From Prorocentrum cordatum (taxonomy: Eukaryota; Sar; Dinophyceae; Prorocentrales; Prorocentraceae): a stretch of 21,964 bases of DNA. Position numbers and translations under genes: made by a program. Positions within the stretch are counted from its first letter, which is position 1; each line of letters starts with the position of its first letter. Under the pieces are notes generated by a model. That model searched no databases, had not been told where the DNA came from, and saw only the letters and a list, made by a program, of their open reading frames with translations. The stretch is taken from contig CAUYUJ010009403.1 of the NCBI GenBank assembly GCA_963575745.1, positions 12,501 through 34,464 on the forward strand. The letters are read 5' to 3'. This document shows positions 14,397 through 21,754 of this stretch, piece after piece.

Positions 14397-14706
14397 TGAG
14401 TACAACGAGAGAGCGGCCGAGGAGGAGGAATATTCGTTTGAGGAGGAGGAGGATATGGCAGAGAAACGCGAAAGTAATGAGGGTGAGTGGATGGACGAGG
14501 TTTCAGACGCTCTGGCCCCTGCCCTGAAGAACTGGGTGAGCGAAAGCTCGCAGCACCAGTACGATCGCATCATCTTCAACCAGAGGAAGAGCGACCGCGC
14601 CAAAGGCGCGTGGCAGATCGCCGGCCACGGTTGGAATCGCGCATTGAAGCCGCAGCGTCCGATCCGCCGTGGAAGGCAGCAGGTAAACGAACAGACCTTT
14701 GAGTGA
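14397..14706 (+). CDS. Acidic hypothetical ORF or exon, unrecognised (weak)
   Basis: Part of a frame open from 13993 to the stop at 14704-14706. The segment from 14397 looks the most protein-like: an acidic stretch (AAEEEEYSFEEEEDMAEKRE) followed by WMDEVSDALAPALKNW and QYDRIIFNQRKSDRAKGAW. ATG codons at 14457 and 14490 could start it. A good 5' splice-site consensus, CAG/GTAAAC, lies at about 14679-14686, so the coding part may end there as an exon. I recognise no family and see no promoter. It could equally be a chance ORF. Confidence 0.25.
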
Positions 14707-15092
14707 CAGAAGGGGCTTTCTAATCTTGGCCGTGGAGCGTTGCGTTCGCAGAGCTGTCAGGCGCCCGGCTCCGCCCAACTTCCGTGCCGAGGCTGCCTGG
14801 AATGTCAGGTGCCGGGCCTTTAGGGCAGGGCACCACGCAGCTGGTTCGAGGGCTTCGGATCGGACCGGGCTAGGACAAGGATAGATCGTTCCAGAGCGTT
14901 CTGGAGCGTTCTCAGAGCGTTCCAGGACGCTCCGAGAAGGCGGCGGCGCCCGAGACATCCTGCAGAACCGCCGGATCTCCGGGATTCTCGATGTGTCCCC
15001 ACCCGATTTGATTATCGTCCTGGCGGCGTTTTGCAGGGGCAGCTCTGGCTCTGGAGGGGGACCCCCCCCTTGCTCTGGTCCTCGTCCTGGCT
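14707..15092. other. Single-copy spacer with a short GAGCGTTC tandem
   Basis: No gene recognised. At 14887-14935 a degenerate 10-11-bp motif (GTTCCAGAGC, GTTCTGGAGC, GTTCTCAGAGC, GTTCCAGGAC) repeats four times. The rest is ordinary GC-rich sequence. Confidence 0.6.
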
Positions 15093-15410
15093 GCTAGGCA
15101 GGTAAGGCTAGCGCCGTCCGCCCTGGAACTCTGCCAGGACTGTGGGCTACGGCTATGCTACGCATACCCATCTAGCCTGCCGTCCGTTGTTTCGGCTGGC
15201 CCGACTCAACAAATCAGGCTGGACTTCGGGTGGCCAGCAGTACTAGGTAGGCAAGACGAGTGCCGTCCGCACTGGAACTCTGCTAGGACTGTGGGCTACG
15301 GCTATGCTGCGCATACCCATCTAGCCTGCGGTCCGTTGTTTCGGCTTGCCCGACTCAACACATAAGCCTTGAGTTCTGGTAGCACGCCGCACTAGGTAGG
15401 CAAGATATTG
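15093..15410. repeat. 149-bp tandem repeat, two full units and a partial third
   Basis: Units start at 15093 (GCTAGGCAGG), 15242 (ACTAGGTAGG) and 15391 (ACTAGGTAGG), a spacing of exactly 149 bp each time. Shared internal words include GCCGTCCGC, GGAACTCTGC, GACTGTGGGCTACGGCTATG (20 bp), CGCATACCCATCTAGCC and TCCGTTGTTTCGGCT. The unit holds a small inverted repeat (TATGC-TAC-GCATA in unit 1). No ORF or recognised RNA gene. Confidence 0.9.
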
Positions 15411-15867
15411 CCAACACTAAGGGGATCCATCTAGGCTGGGTCCAGATTGCTAAGGCGTAGCCACCAACGAAGCGCTCCCGTCCCCACATCCCTTTTCTAA
15501 CCCAAGCCAGTCCCAACCCTACCGCCCAGCTCTCCAGAGGCCGGACGCCATCCTGCCTCCTCGCTCTCCCCCGCCTCGTTTGCCCCCCCTTCCCCCTTCC
15601 GTTCCCGCCGGCTCCCACTGCCCCCCCCCCCTTGCGCTCTCCTCTCTACCTCCTCCTCCCCCGTCCCAGGGCTGGTAACCCAAGCTTGCTTTCGATGTGG
15701 GGCTGCTAGCCAGGGCGGGACCTCGCTAGCATCACCCATAACCAGGCTGCGAGTTGGGGTCTCCCCAAGCAATGGGTGTCCCCCGTTGGCAGTCCCAAGT
15801 GCGGCCAACGGCCCCGAGGGACTGCTCAATGGCGGCCCGCTCGCAGACCTGGCAGTTTGGTCAGTGA
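15411..15867. other. Single-copy spacer with a C-rich centre, no gene seen
   Basis: C/T-rich between about 15470 and 15665, including a run of about 12 C near 15622-15633. A minus-strand frame reads through it as Gly/Arg-rich low complexity and is not convincing. No RNA gene or mobile-element end recognised. Confidence 0.5.
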
Positions 15868-15984
15868 TCCTCCTCCTCCTCCTCCTCCTCCTCCTCCTCG
15901 TTCTCCTCCTCCTTCTCCTCCTCCTCCTCCTCCTCCTCCTCCTCCTCCTCCTCCTCCTCCTCCTTCCCCTCCTCCTCTTCGGGC
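15868..15984. repeat. (TCC)n microsatellite with conserved CTCTTCGGGC boundary
   Basis: TCC repeat ending in CCTCCTCTTCGGGC (15971-15984) and followed at once by the E block. This is an uninterrupted copy of the site into which the 515-bp retroelement fragment inserted at 11005. Confidence 0.95.
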
Positions 15985-16372
15985 GCGCCGGGGAGCCTAC
16001 TGGGGCCCTCTTGGGCTCTCAGAGCCCTCGGGGCCCTCTTGGCCGTATTGGGGCCGACTGGGGGCCATTTGGGGCAGTTTGGGGCTCCTTTGGGGCGCCT
16101 CTGGGGCCGTCTTGGGATGATCTTTGGAGCCTCTTAGGCCGTCTTGGGCCCGTCTGGGGGCCCTCTGGGACCGTTTTGGGCCCGTTTGGGGCGCCTGCGG
16201 CACCGTCTTGGGGCGATATTTGGGGCCTATGGGCCGTTTTGGGCCCCTCTGGGGGCTCTCTTGGACCGTTTTGGGCCAATTTGGGGCGCCTCTGGGGCTG
16301 TCTTGGGACGAGTTTTGGGGCCTCTTGGGCCGTCTGGGTCCCTTCTGGGACGGAAAAGCGCCTCAAACACAC
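15985..16372. repeat. E satellite block, copy 2 (uninterrupted)
   Basis: GCGCCGGGGAGCCTACTGGGG then CCCTCTTGGGCTCTC and further 10-11-bp units, with the landmarks TTGGCCGTATTGG, GGGATGATCTTTGG and GGGGCGATATTTGG. It is slightly longer than copy 1, and is the empty-site counterpart of the retroelement insertion at 17124. Confidence 0.8.
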
Positions 16373-16440
16373 GAGCCGAAGTTACTCACACCACCGTTCG
16401 TACTGGGAGCCTTGGCGTTGAGAGCCTGTTACGTCACCCC
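16373..16440. repeat. A module, short right-hand piece
   Basis: Enters at GAGCCGAAGTTACTCACACC without the hairpin, has one ~44-bp subrepeat (CGTTCGTACTGGGAGCC, then TTGGCGTTGAGAGCC), and ends at TTACGTCACCCC, the same point at which the copy near 12104 gives way to a TCC tract. Confidence 0.8.
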
Positions 16441-17095
16441 TCCCTCCTCCTCCTCCTCCTCCTCCTCCTCCTCCTCCTCCTCCTCTTTCTCCTCCCCCTC
16501 CTCCTCCTCCTCCTCCTCCTCCTCCTCTTTCTCCTCCCCCTCCTCCTCCTCCTCCACCTCCTCCTCCTCCTCCTCCGCCTCCTCTTCTTTCCTCCTCCTC
16601 CTCCTCGTCCTCTTCCTCCTCCTCGCCCTCCGCCTCCGCATCCGCTTCCGCCTCCGCCTCCTCCTCTTCTCCTCCTCCTATCCGCCTCCTCCGTCTCCTC
16701 CTCCTCCTCCTCTTCCTCCTCCCCTTTCCTCCTCCTCCTCTTCCTCTCCTCCTCTAACCTCCCTCCTCCTCCCGTTGGCCTCTTCCTCTTTTCTCCTCCT
16801 CCTCCTCCTCCTCCTCACTCTTCCTCCTCCTCTTTCGTTCAGCGCTCGCCTCCTCCGTCTACCCTCCCTCTCCTCCCTTGGCCTCGTTCTCGTTCCTCCT
16901 CTCCTCCTCCGCCTCCTCGATCCCTCCTCCTCATCCCCCTCCTCCTCCCCCTCCTCCTCCTCCTCCTCTCTCCTCCCTCCTCCTCCTCCTCGTCCTCCTG
17001 GTTCCTCCTCCTCCTCCTCCTCCTCCTCCTCCTCTTCCTCCTCCTCCTCCTCCTCCTCCTCCTCCTCCTCCTCCTCCCCCTCCTCCTCTTCGGGC
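16441..17095. repeat. Large (TCC)n microsatellite array
   Basis: About 650 bp of TCC repeat with TTT, GCC, CGTCC and CCC interruptions and diverged copies of the CTACC...CCCTTGGCCTCG motif (about 16750 and 16855). It ends in CCTCCTCTTCGGGC (17082-17095), the boundary also seen at 10991 and 15971. Confidence 0.95.
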
Positions 17096-17109
17096 GCGCT
17101 GGGGGGCCG
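17096..17109. repeat. E satellite block, left remnant before the retroelement
   Basis: GCGCTGGGGGGCCG, the first bases of an E block. The rest of this block resumes at 20395 after the inserted element. Confidence 0.8.
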
Positions 17110-17123
17110 ATTGGGGCCCTCTT
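17110..17123. repeat. 14-bp target-site duplication, left copy
   Basis: ATTGGGGCCCTCTT, identical to 20395-20408. Flanking bases differ on both sides of the two copies. Confidence 0.85.
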
Positions 17124-17125
17124 TT

Positions 17126-17147
17126 TCCGTAGCCATGTTGGCTCAAG
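17126..17147 (+). other. Dinoflagellate spliced-leader sequence retained in genomic DNA
   Basis: TCCGTAGCCAT (17126-17136), G at 17137, then TTGGCTCAAG (17138-17147). The known dinoflagellate leader is D-CCGTAGCCAT followed by TTTGGCTCAAG (D = A, G or T), so 21 of 22 positions match and the only difference is G for T at 17137. It is not followed by a GT donor, so it is not an SL RNA gene; it is the leader copied from a trans-spliced transcript. A 5' UTR of about 140 bp separates it from the ATG at 17288. Confidence 0.9.
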
Positions 17148-17287
17148 GGGCCTTTCTCCTGAACTTCCAACCCCGCTCGAGAGATTGAGGCGGGTGTTTT
17201 TCCGATCCCCTTAGAGTCTTACTGGCCAGGAGTTCGCGACTCCGCCCAGCTTTCATTCACAATTACAGCTTCCCCGCAGGAGCCGCC

Positions 17288-17640
17288 ATGTTTGCGGCGC
17301 AACAGCAAGGAGGGGGATCGGGACCTGGTCTTAGAGGTGCAGGACCATTCGCCCAACTCCCCATCGTCACGAACAATCCTTTCTTCCAACTTGGCCCGAG
17401 GGTTCCAGGTGCGCAGAGAGCGGTTGATACCCGTCAGAAGAAGCAGCCGAAGGCCCCTCCTCCCCCAGGCTCGTGGGCATGTGCGCACTGCCCCTGCAAG
17501 CGCAACGACCCGCGCTTTCACGTCTGCAAGCATTGTGGCCCAACCAGGCACGCGCCAGCTTTCGACAAGCCTCAGCCGCCCATGGGAAGCGTGGGCGGGA
17601 GGCTCGCCGCCAGGTCGATGGCAGAGTTCAGCTTCACCGC
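17288..17640 (+). CDS. Retroelement ORF, N-terminal zinc-finger segment
   Basis: The start is chosen at 17288 because GCCGCCATG is a strong initiation context and this is the first ATG of this ORF after the leader and UTR. It begins MFAAQQQGGGSGPGLRGAG. A finger-like cluster is C65-x2-C68-x11-C80-x2-C83, with an extra C70 (WACAHCPCKR...VCKHCG). Such fingers at the start of retroelement ORFs usually bind the element RNA; here that is inferred. The frame stops at 17678-17680, but protein-like sequence appears to move to the next frame between about 17600 and 17650. Confidence 0.65.
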
Positions 17641-17862
17641 CTCCTCCTGCTGCTGCTGGCAATGGCAATCAACGTGGTGATGCGCAGCACGACAAGTCGC
17701 AGCTGGACACGGTCGAGCTCGAAGCCCTGGTCCGCACCCTGGGCAAGATCGGCGACACGGCGGGCGCCGCGCGATACCCGGCCGTCCTGGACCAGCGCCG
17801 CGCCCCAGCCAAGGACACCCCCATCCAGCAGCGCATCACGAAGGAGTTCCACAAGCTTCGAG
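17641..17862 (+). CDS. Retroelement ORF, second segment (shifted frame)
   Basis: Continues in the frame one base on: GNGNQRGDAQHDKSQ, then LDTVELEALVRTLGKIGD, then DTPIQQRITKEFHKL. It bridges the finger region to the coiled coil. The residue pattern (charged, with leucines at helical spacing) favours this frame over the other two. At about 17850-17875 the protein-like frame shifts again. No recognised domain. Confidence 0.5.
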
Positions 17863-18845
17863 CTGCAGAGGGACGACTGGGACGAGCTGCGGAGCTTCGA
17901 CCAGATGCAGGCCCAACTCGACACGCAAAGATCGGAGCTCAAACGTCTCAGCGCTGGGCTGCAAGAAGCTGAAGAACGCCACGGAACCCTCGTTCGTCAG
18001 TTGCACTCAGCCTACGCGCCAAAGGCCGCCGCGGAGCAGGCGCCTCAGGCACTCGCGGTCCGCAGCATCCTCGACGGCTCGCTGGAGGACCTACCCATCG
18101 AGTTGGGAGACGTGCTTCAGCTCGCGGTGGAGCGCAAGATCTTGGACAGCATCGACAGTTTCGTCGATCACAAGCACTTGGTTTTTGCTGTCACCAGAGG
18201 GGGGCTGCCGCACCCAGGAGTTGATTACCCCACCCCGTGTGTGTCTGGTTCCCTGGAAGCCGATTGGTTTGTCGAACCTCCCTCGGACAGGGCCCAAATC
18301 CAGGGGCGAACCTCTGTTGATGGGTCGTGCAGCCGCCACATTGAAGAATTAAGTCGAGCTGCCTGGGCCCTCTCTGTTTTCAAAGACGGCCAGCTTCAGT
18401 GCGAGATCAGAGGCCCAGTGCGCGCGCCTCTCCCGCAGACACCACGGTGCGCTGAATTTTGCGCACTTACTGCGGCCACGATGTGCATCGTGGGTCCCTC
18501 GGAGGTTTTTTCGGATTGCCGGAATGTGATCTCACAGTTTAAGTCAAGTCAAGTGGACCGTAGTAATGTCCGCAAAGTTTATTCAGGCAACACGCTCCAG
18601 GCGCATAGCCACGAAGGAGCCAGTCTTATATCGGAACTTTATCAGGTCAAGGCGCATCAGTCTCTCAATGGTGACAGCCTCTCTGACCACGAACGATTCG
18701 TAAGGGTTGGCAACGACTTCGCCGACCGAGGAGCGAAGGCCGCCCTTGCACTGCATGGGCGCGACGACGAGGCTTTAGCCACGGTCGACGAGCAGGTCCA
18801 TTTCGTCTCTGCCTTCCGCCGCCTAGCCATGAAGGTTTTACCTTT
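17863..18845 (+). CDS. Retroelement ORF, coiled coil and RNase H-like domain
   Basis: Starts with a predicted coiled coil (LQRDDWDELRSFDQMQAQL, then SELKRLSAGLQEAEERHG). The RNase H fold follows with its acidic set in order: VDGSC (Asp at 18319), CAEFCAL (Glu at 18454), FSDCRNV (Asp at 18514), VKAHQSL (His at 18655) and GNDFADRGA (Asp at 18715 and 18724). RNase H would remove the RNA strand of the RNA/DNA hybrid. The ~150 codons between the coil and RNase H contain none of the RT motifs A, B or C, although an RT domain precedes RNase H in the element at 6.7-10.2 kb. The RT therefore appears deleted without disturbing the RNase H frame. Confidence 0.75.
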
Positions 18846-19202
18846 TCCCGACTTTCAAGGCGGATGGCGAGGTGGAGTGCATGCCGATTCCAAAGGACGT
18901 TGTGGACAGAGACGCGCCAGAGGAGTGCAACTTTTTGTGGATCGCTGGGCTCTGGCGATGCGTCAAGTGTTGCCGTGCCTCGAGGCGGTCAGACTTTTCG
19001 ACCTCTCTCATGAGTGCACCCGGGCCCCCACCCAGAAGATGCCTGGGGATCATACTCGGCCTGGATGTAGAGCGCGTGGCGAGTCGACGCCACAGCATCG
19101 TTTGTTTTTCGTGTTCAGACGGAGCGCACCTTTTTATATGTCTGCATTGTGCGTCATTTGTATCCACTGGCATTCCACAGAAGTCCAATCTGCACCGATT
19201 TG
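18846..19202 (+). CDS. Retroelement ORF, Cys-rich segment (shifted frame)
   Basis: In the frame one base on from the RNase H segment: ADGEVECMPIPKDV, LWIAGLWRCVKC, HSIVCFSCSDGAHLFICLHC, then GIPQKSNLHRF. The WRCxxC and F(I/F)CxxC clusters align in order and spacing with those of the element at 9.5-9.8 kb (WRCSSC, FFCVKC). The alternative frame, which is also open here, lacks these cysteines. The shift occurs at about 18833-18860. Confidence 0.6.
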
Positions 19203-20220
19203 GTGCAACGGTTTCCGCGACAGCCGACCGCGGTGGAAGTGGAATCGCGCCCTCCGAGGAATTCATCCGCAGCACGGCAAAGACGGGACCAAAGTTTTCA
19301 TAGAGGCTCCTGAGGACGACTGTCCTGGAGATTGCTCCCAGCGCCCGTTTGCCGATGCCGCCGCTTCGGGGGGCGCCGACGCAGGTCAGCGTAGGCCATC
19401 CTCAGCAGAGCAGCAGGCTGACGACTGCAACGCAGCCAGCCCTCACGGCCCCACCAGCCGCGCCGACCCACCTGCCGTGCCAGAGCATCCCGACGGTTTC
19501 GAGCGTGCTTTAGTTTCTCGGGAGGAGGATGCCCTGGATCGCCAGGAGGACGAAGCCCCGCATATCATTCGCCCAGTGCTGTCTGGCCCTTTGCCCGAGA
19601 CCCGCCAACCTGGCGTCTCACAGTCCACGGGGCGAACACCGCCTCCTTTGCGTGCTGCAGTGCAAGTGGCGAAGCTCGAGCCGATTCGAGCCAGCTCACT
19701 CCTTGGCAGTCTAGTGTTGGGAGAGGCCGCTGCCGTCAGCGCATCTCCCGCCGCCTCCAGCGCCGACACGAGCAGCGTAGCCCCTTCGGTCGTCCCAGAG
19801 CAGCCTCAGGGCGTGGTGAGGGCCTTGAGCCGTCTGGAGAAGGACGCTCTGGAACGACAGGAAGACGAAGCTCCGCTCGCCTCTCTTTTCGTTTCTCCTG
19901 CCCACAGGGAGGCCAGCCTGCCTGGCGCCCTGACGCAGAGCGGGCGAACACCGCCCCGCCACCGCAGGGCTGCCCCGCAAGTTGCGAGCTGTGCAGCCCC
20001 TGCCCTAGTGCCTGGGCTACCCGCTTCTGCGTCGGGGGCTGTCCAGGTTTGTGCTGAGGACGCCCAGGCGCTAGGGACAGACGCGGCGCCGCTCGAGCCT
20101 GTGCCGTCTCGAGCTGCTACCTTTCAGGAGAAAGTGCAGCGCCTTCTTAGAGCTGCAGGAGGTCTCCCGCCGCCAGAGGCGACGGGGAGCGGAGGGGAGA
20201 TCACGGACGAGTCAGACTAG
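19203..20220 (+). CDS. Retroelement ORF, C-terminal tail with internal repeat
   Basis: The frame returns to that of the RNase H segment near 19203: WNRALRGIHPQHGKDG matches the RGLHP motif of the other elements. The tail is Ala/Pro/Glu-rich, carries a duplicated ~105-residue unit, then FQEKVQRLLRAAGGLPP, and ends in EITDESD at the stop 20218-20220. The function of the tail is unknown; acidic, disordered tails are plausible interaction regions. The upstream element ends differently (ERGSSSE), so the tails are not conserved. Confidence 0.65.
19471..19990 (+). repeat. Tandem ~105-residue intragenic repeat in the retroelement tail
   Basis: Unit 1 has VPEHPDGFERAL, DALDRQEDEAP and STGRTPPPLRAAVQVA. 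Unit 2 has VPEQPQGVVRAL, DALERQEDEAP and QSGRTPPRHRRAAPQVA. Equivalent codons (Glu at 19483 and 19798) are 315 bp apart. The DNA has diverged but the protein pattern is kept. Confidence 0.8.
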
Positions 20221-20394
20221 GCCACGGGGGCGCCGCCCCGACTGTGGTCTAGTAAGTTCGTGCGAACCCCCATCGCTCACTCCTGCAGCTGGCGCTGCGA
20301 GGAGAGGCAGCCGTCGCCGCCGCTGCTTCTCCCTTCTCACTGGCCTGAACTGCTGGCCAGACGCGGCTGGAGCCCCTCGGGCAAAACAAAAAAT
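20221..20394 (+). other. Retroelement 3' UTR with stem-loops and A-rich tail
   Basis: Contains GTTCG-TG-CGAAC (20256-20267) and a stem with 6-bp arms CTGGCC (20340-20345) / GGCCAG (20355-20360), and ends in AAAACAAAAAAT directly before the right target duplication. A stem-loop plus A-rich end is a plausible recognition structure for a LINE RT acting in trans. Confidence 0.6.
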
Positions 20395-20408
20395 ATTGGG
20401 GCCCTCTT
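20395..20408. repeat. 14-bp target-site duplication, right copy
   Basis: ATTGGGGCCCTCTT, matching 17110-17123; followed by GGGCTCTCTTAGGGCCCTCG, the continuation of the E block. Confidence 0.85.
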
Positions 20409-20661
20409 GGGCTCTCTTAGGGCCCTCGGGGCCTTCTTGGCCGTATTGGTTTGTCCGAGGGCCATCTTGGGCCGTTTTGGGCCCCTTTGGGGCGCCTCAG
20501 GGGCCGTCTGGGGATGATTTCTGGGGCCTCTTAGGCTGTCTTGGGCCCGTCTGGGGGCCCCCTTGGACCGTTCCGGGCCCGTTTGGGGCGCCTCTGGGGC
20601 CGTTTTGGGACGATATTTGGAGCCTCTGGGCCGTCTTGGGCCCGTCTGGGAAAGAAGCGGG
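20409..20661. repeat. E satellite block, copy 3 (right part)
   Basis: Continues the block interrupted at 17123: GGGCTCTCTTAGGGCCCTCG, TTGGCCGTATTGG, GGGGATGATTTCTGG, GGGACGATATTTGG. Units are 10-11 bp as in the other E copies. Confidence 0.8.
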
Positions 20662-21130
20662 CCATGGGAGCCGCCCGGGAGCCGCTTCACTCGAAAAATA
20701 CAGGGGAAACGGGCGATTAGACCAAAACGTCCGGTCCTCGCCCCTCCCCTGGACCCCTCCATAGAAGGGCTTCGCCCCCTGCTCAACGTCACTCGCTTGT
20801 ACCTCGCTCTTTCCGTCACCTGGCCCGGCACAGAAACGGAAAGAGCGCTTCAGAAACAGAAACCGAAATTACTCACACCACCGTTCGTATTGGGAGCCTT
20901 GGCGTTGAGAGCTTGTTACGTCACCCCTCGCTCTTGGGAGCCTTGGTGTTCAGAGATTGTTGCGTTGCCGCCCGTTCCTGAGCCTTGGCTGGGCCTTGGT
21001 GTCATGAACTTGTTACGTCACCGCTCTCTGCTGGGAGCCTTGGTCTTATCAGCTTGTTTACGTCACCATTCGCTCTTGGGAGCCTTGGTGTGAAGAGCTT
21101 TTTGTGTTACCGATCGCTCTTTTCTTGGAG
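20662..21130. repeat. GCCATGGGAGCC segment and A module, intact copy
   Basis: GCCATGGGAGCCGCCCGG, GGGCTTCGCCCCCTGCTCAACG, hairpin, CCGAAATTACTCACACCACC (CCGAAATT at 20863), and five ~44-bp subrepeats in the same order as near 2.9 and 4.2 kb. Shows that E blocks and the 1.27-kb array feed into the same A module. Confidence 0.85.
20805..20847. repeat. A-module hairpin
   Basis: Arms 20805-20817 and 20835-20847; 12 of 13 pairs (the last C faces A), 17-nt loop. Confidence 0.85.
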
Positions 21131-21754
21131 TCTCTGGGCCGTTTTTTTTTTTCCCTTTTTTTTGGGAGATCCTATTGGAATTGGCTCAGGCTGCTTTTGA
21201 GCATCTTCGGGAAACTCTTGGGGGCCTCTGGGGCTTCTTGGGGGGCTCTGGGGGCCTCCTGGGAGCTTTGTGGGGCGAAAGGCTAGACTTTTCGTTCGTT
21301 GGTCCCCCTTCCTGGGGTCCGTCTTGGCGCCCTCATTCGTCTGGGCTTTAGGCTAGACTTTTCGGTGCGTGGTCCCCCTCTTGGGGCCGTCTTGGGGCCC
21401 TCTTGGGCCGTCTTGGGCGCCTCTTGGGCCGTCTTGGGGCCCTCTTGGGCCGTATTGGGGGCCTCTTGGGAGCCTCTTGGGCCGTCTTGGGGGCCTCTTG
21501 GGCCGTCGTCAACGCCGTGAAAACCGACAAAGCGCATATGCTAAAAATATACGTTTTCCTGTGGAAAATCATGGATTTCGGCCTCTTGGGGCCCTCTTGG
21601 GACGCCCCTTGGGCGCCTCTTGGGGGCCTCTTGGGCCGTCTTGGGCGGTCTTGGGCTCTCTTGGAGCGCGCTTGGGCCGTCTTGGGGGGGAACCCGAAAA
21701 ACATGCAAAAACCCAAAGGAAAACCTGAAAACGGCCATTAACACGCAGGTCCGC
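21131..21754. repeat. B/D/C satellite unit, shortened
   Basis: Two D-like boxes (GCGAAAGGCTAGACTTTTCG near 21273 and TTTAGGCTAGACTTTTCGG near 21346), one B array, one C box (about 21510-21580) and the A-rich end with GGCCATTAACAC. Having one C box instead of two explains the shorter 1021-bp spacing between flanking A-module landmarks (20863 and 21884). T runs occur at 21141-21162. Confidence 0.85.

Larger units (their letters stand above)
17124..20394 (+). mobile_element. 3.27-kb spliced-leader retroelement lacking reverse transcriptase
   Basis: A complete-looking insertion. Perfect 14-bp direct repeats flank it. Its 5' end begins, after two T residues, with a spliced leader (17126-17147), and its 3' end is A-rich (AAAACAAAAAAT, 20383-20394). 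Joining the flanks restores a normal E satellite block like that at 15985. The coding part has an N-terminal zinc finger, a coiled coil, a complete set of RNase H motifs, a Cys-rich region and an acidic repeated tail, with no RT or endonuclease and at least four frame changes. The structure indicates reverse transcription of a trans-spliced, tailed mRNA and integration by target priming. The RT would have come from another element. Confidence 0.88.

Noticed and set aside
15093-15410. tRNA or 5S-like gene in the 149-bp repeat
   Set aside because: No cloverleaf arms, no GGTTCRA-type T-loop and no 5S core promoter words could be found by eye.
17126-17147. Genuine spliced-leader RNA gene
   Set aside because: The leader is not followed by a GT donor and Sm-site-bearing intron; it lies at an insertion boundary after a target duplication and continues into a 5' UTR.
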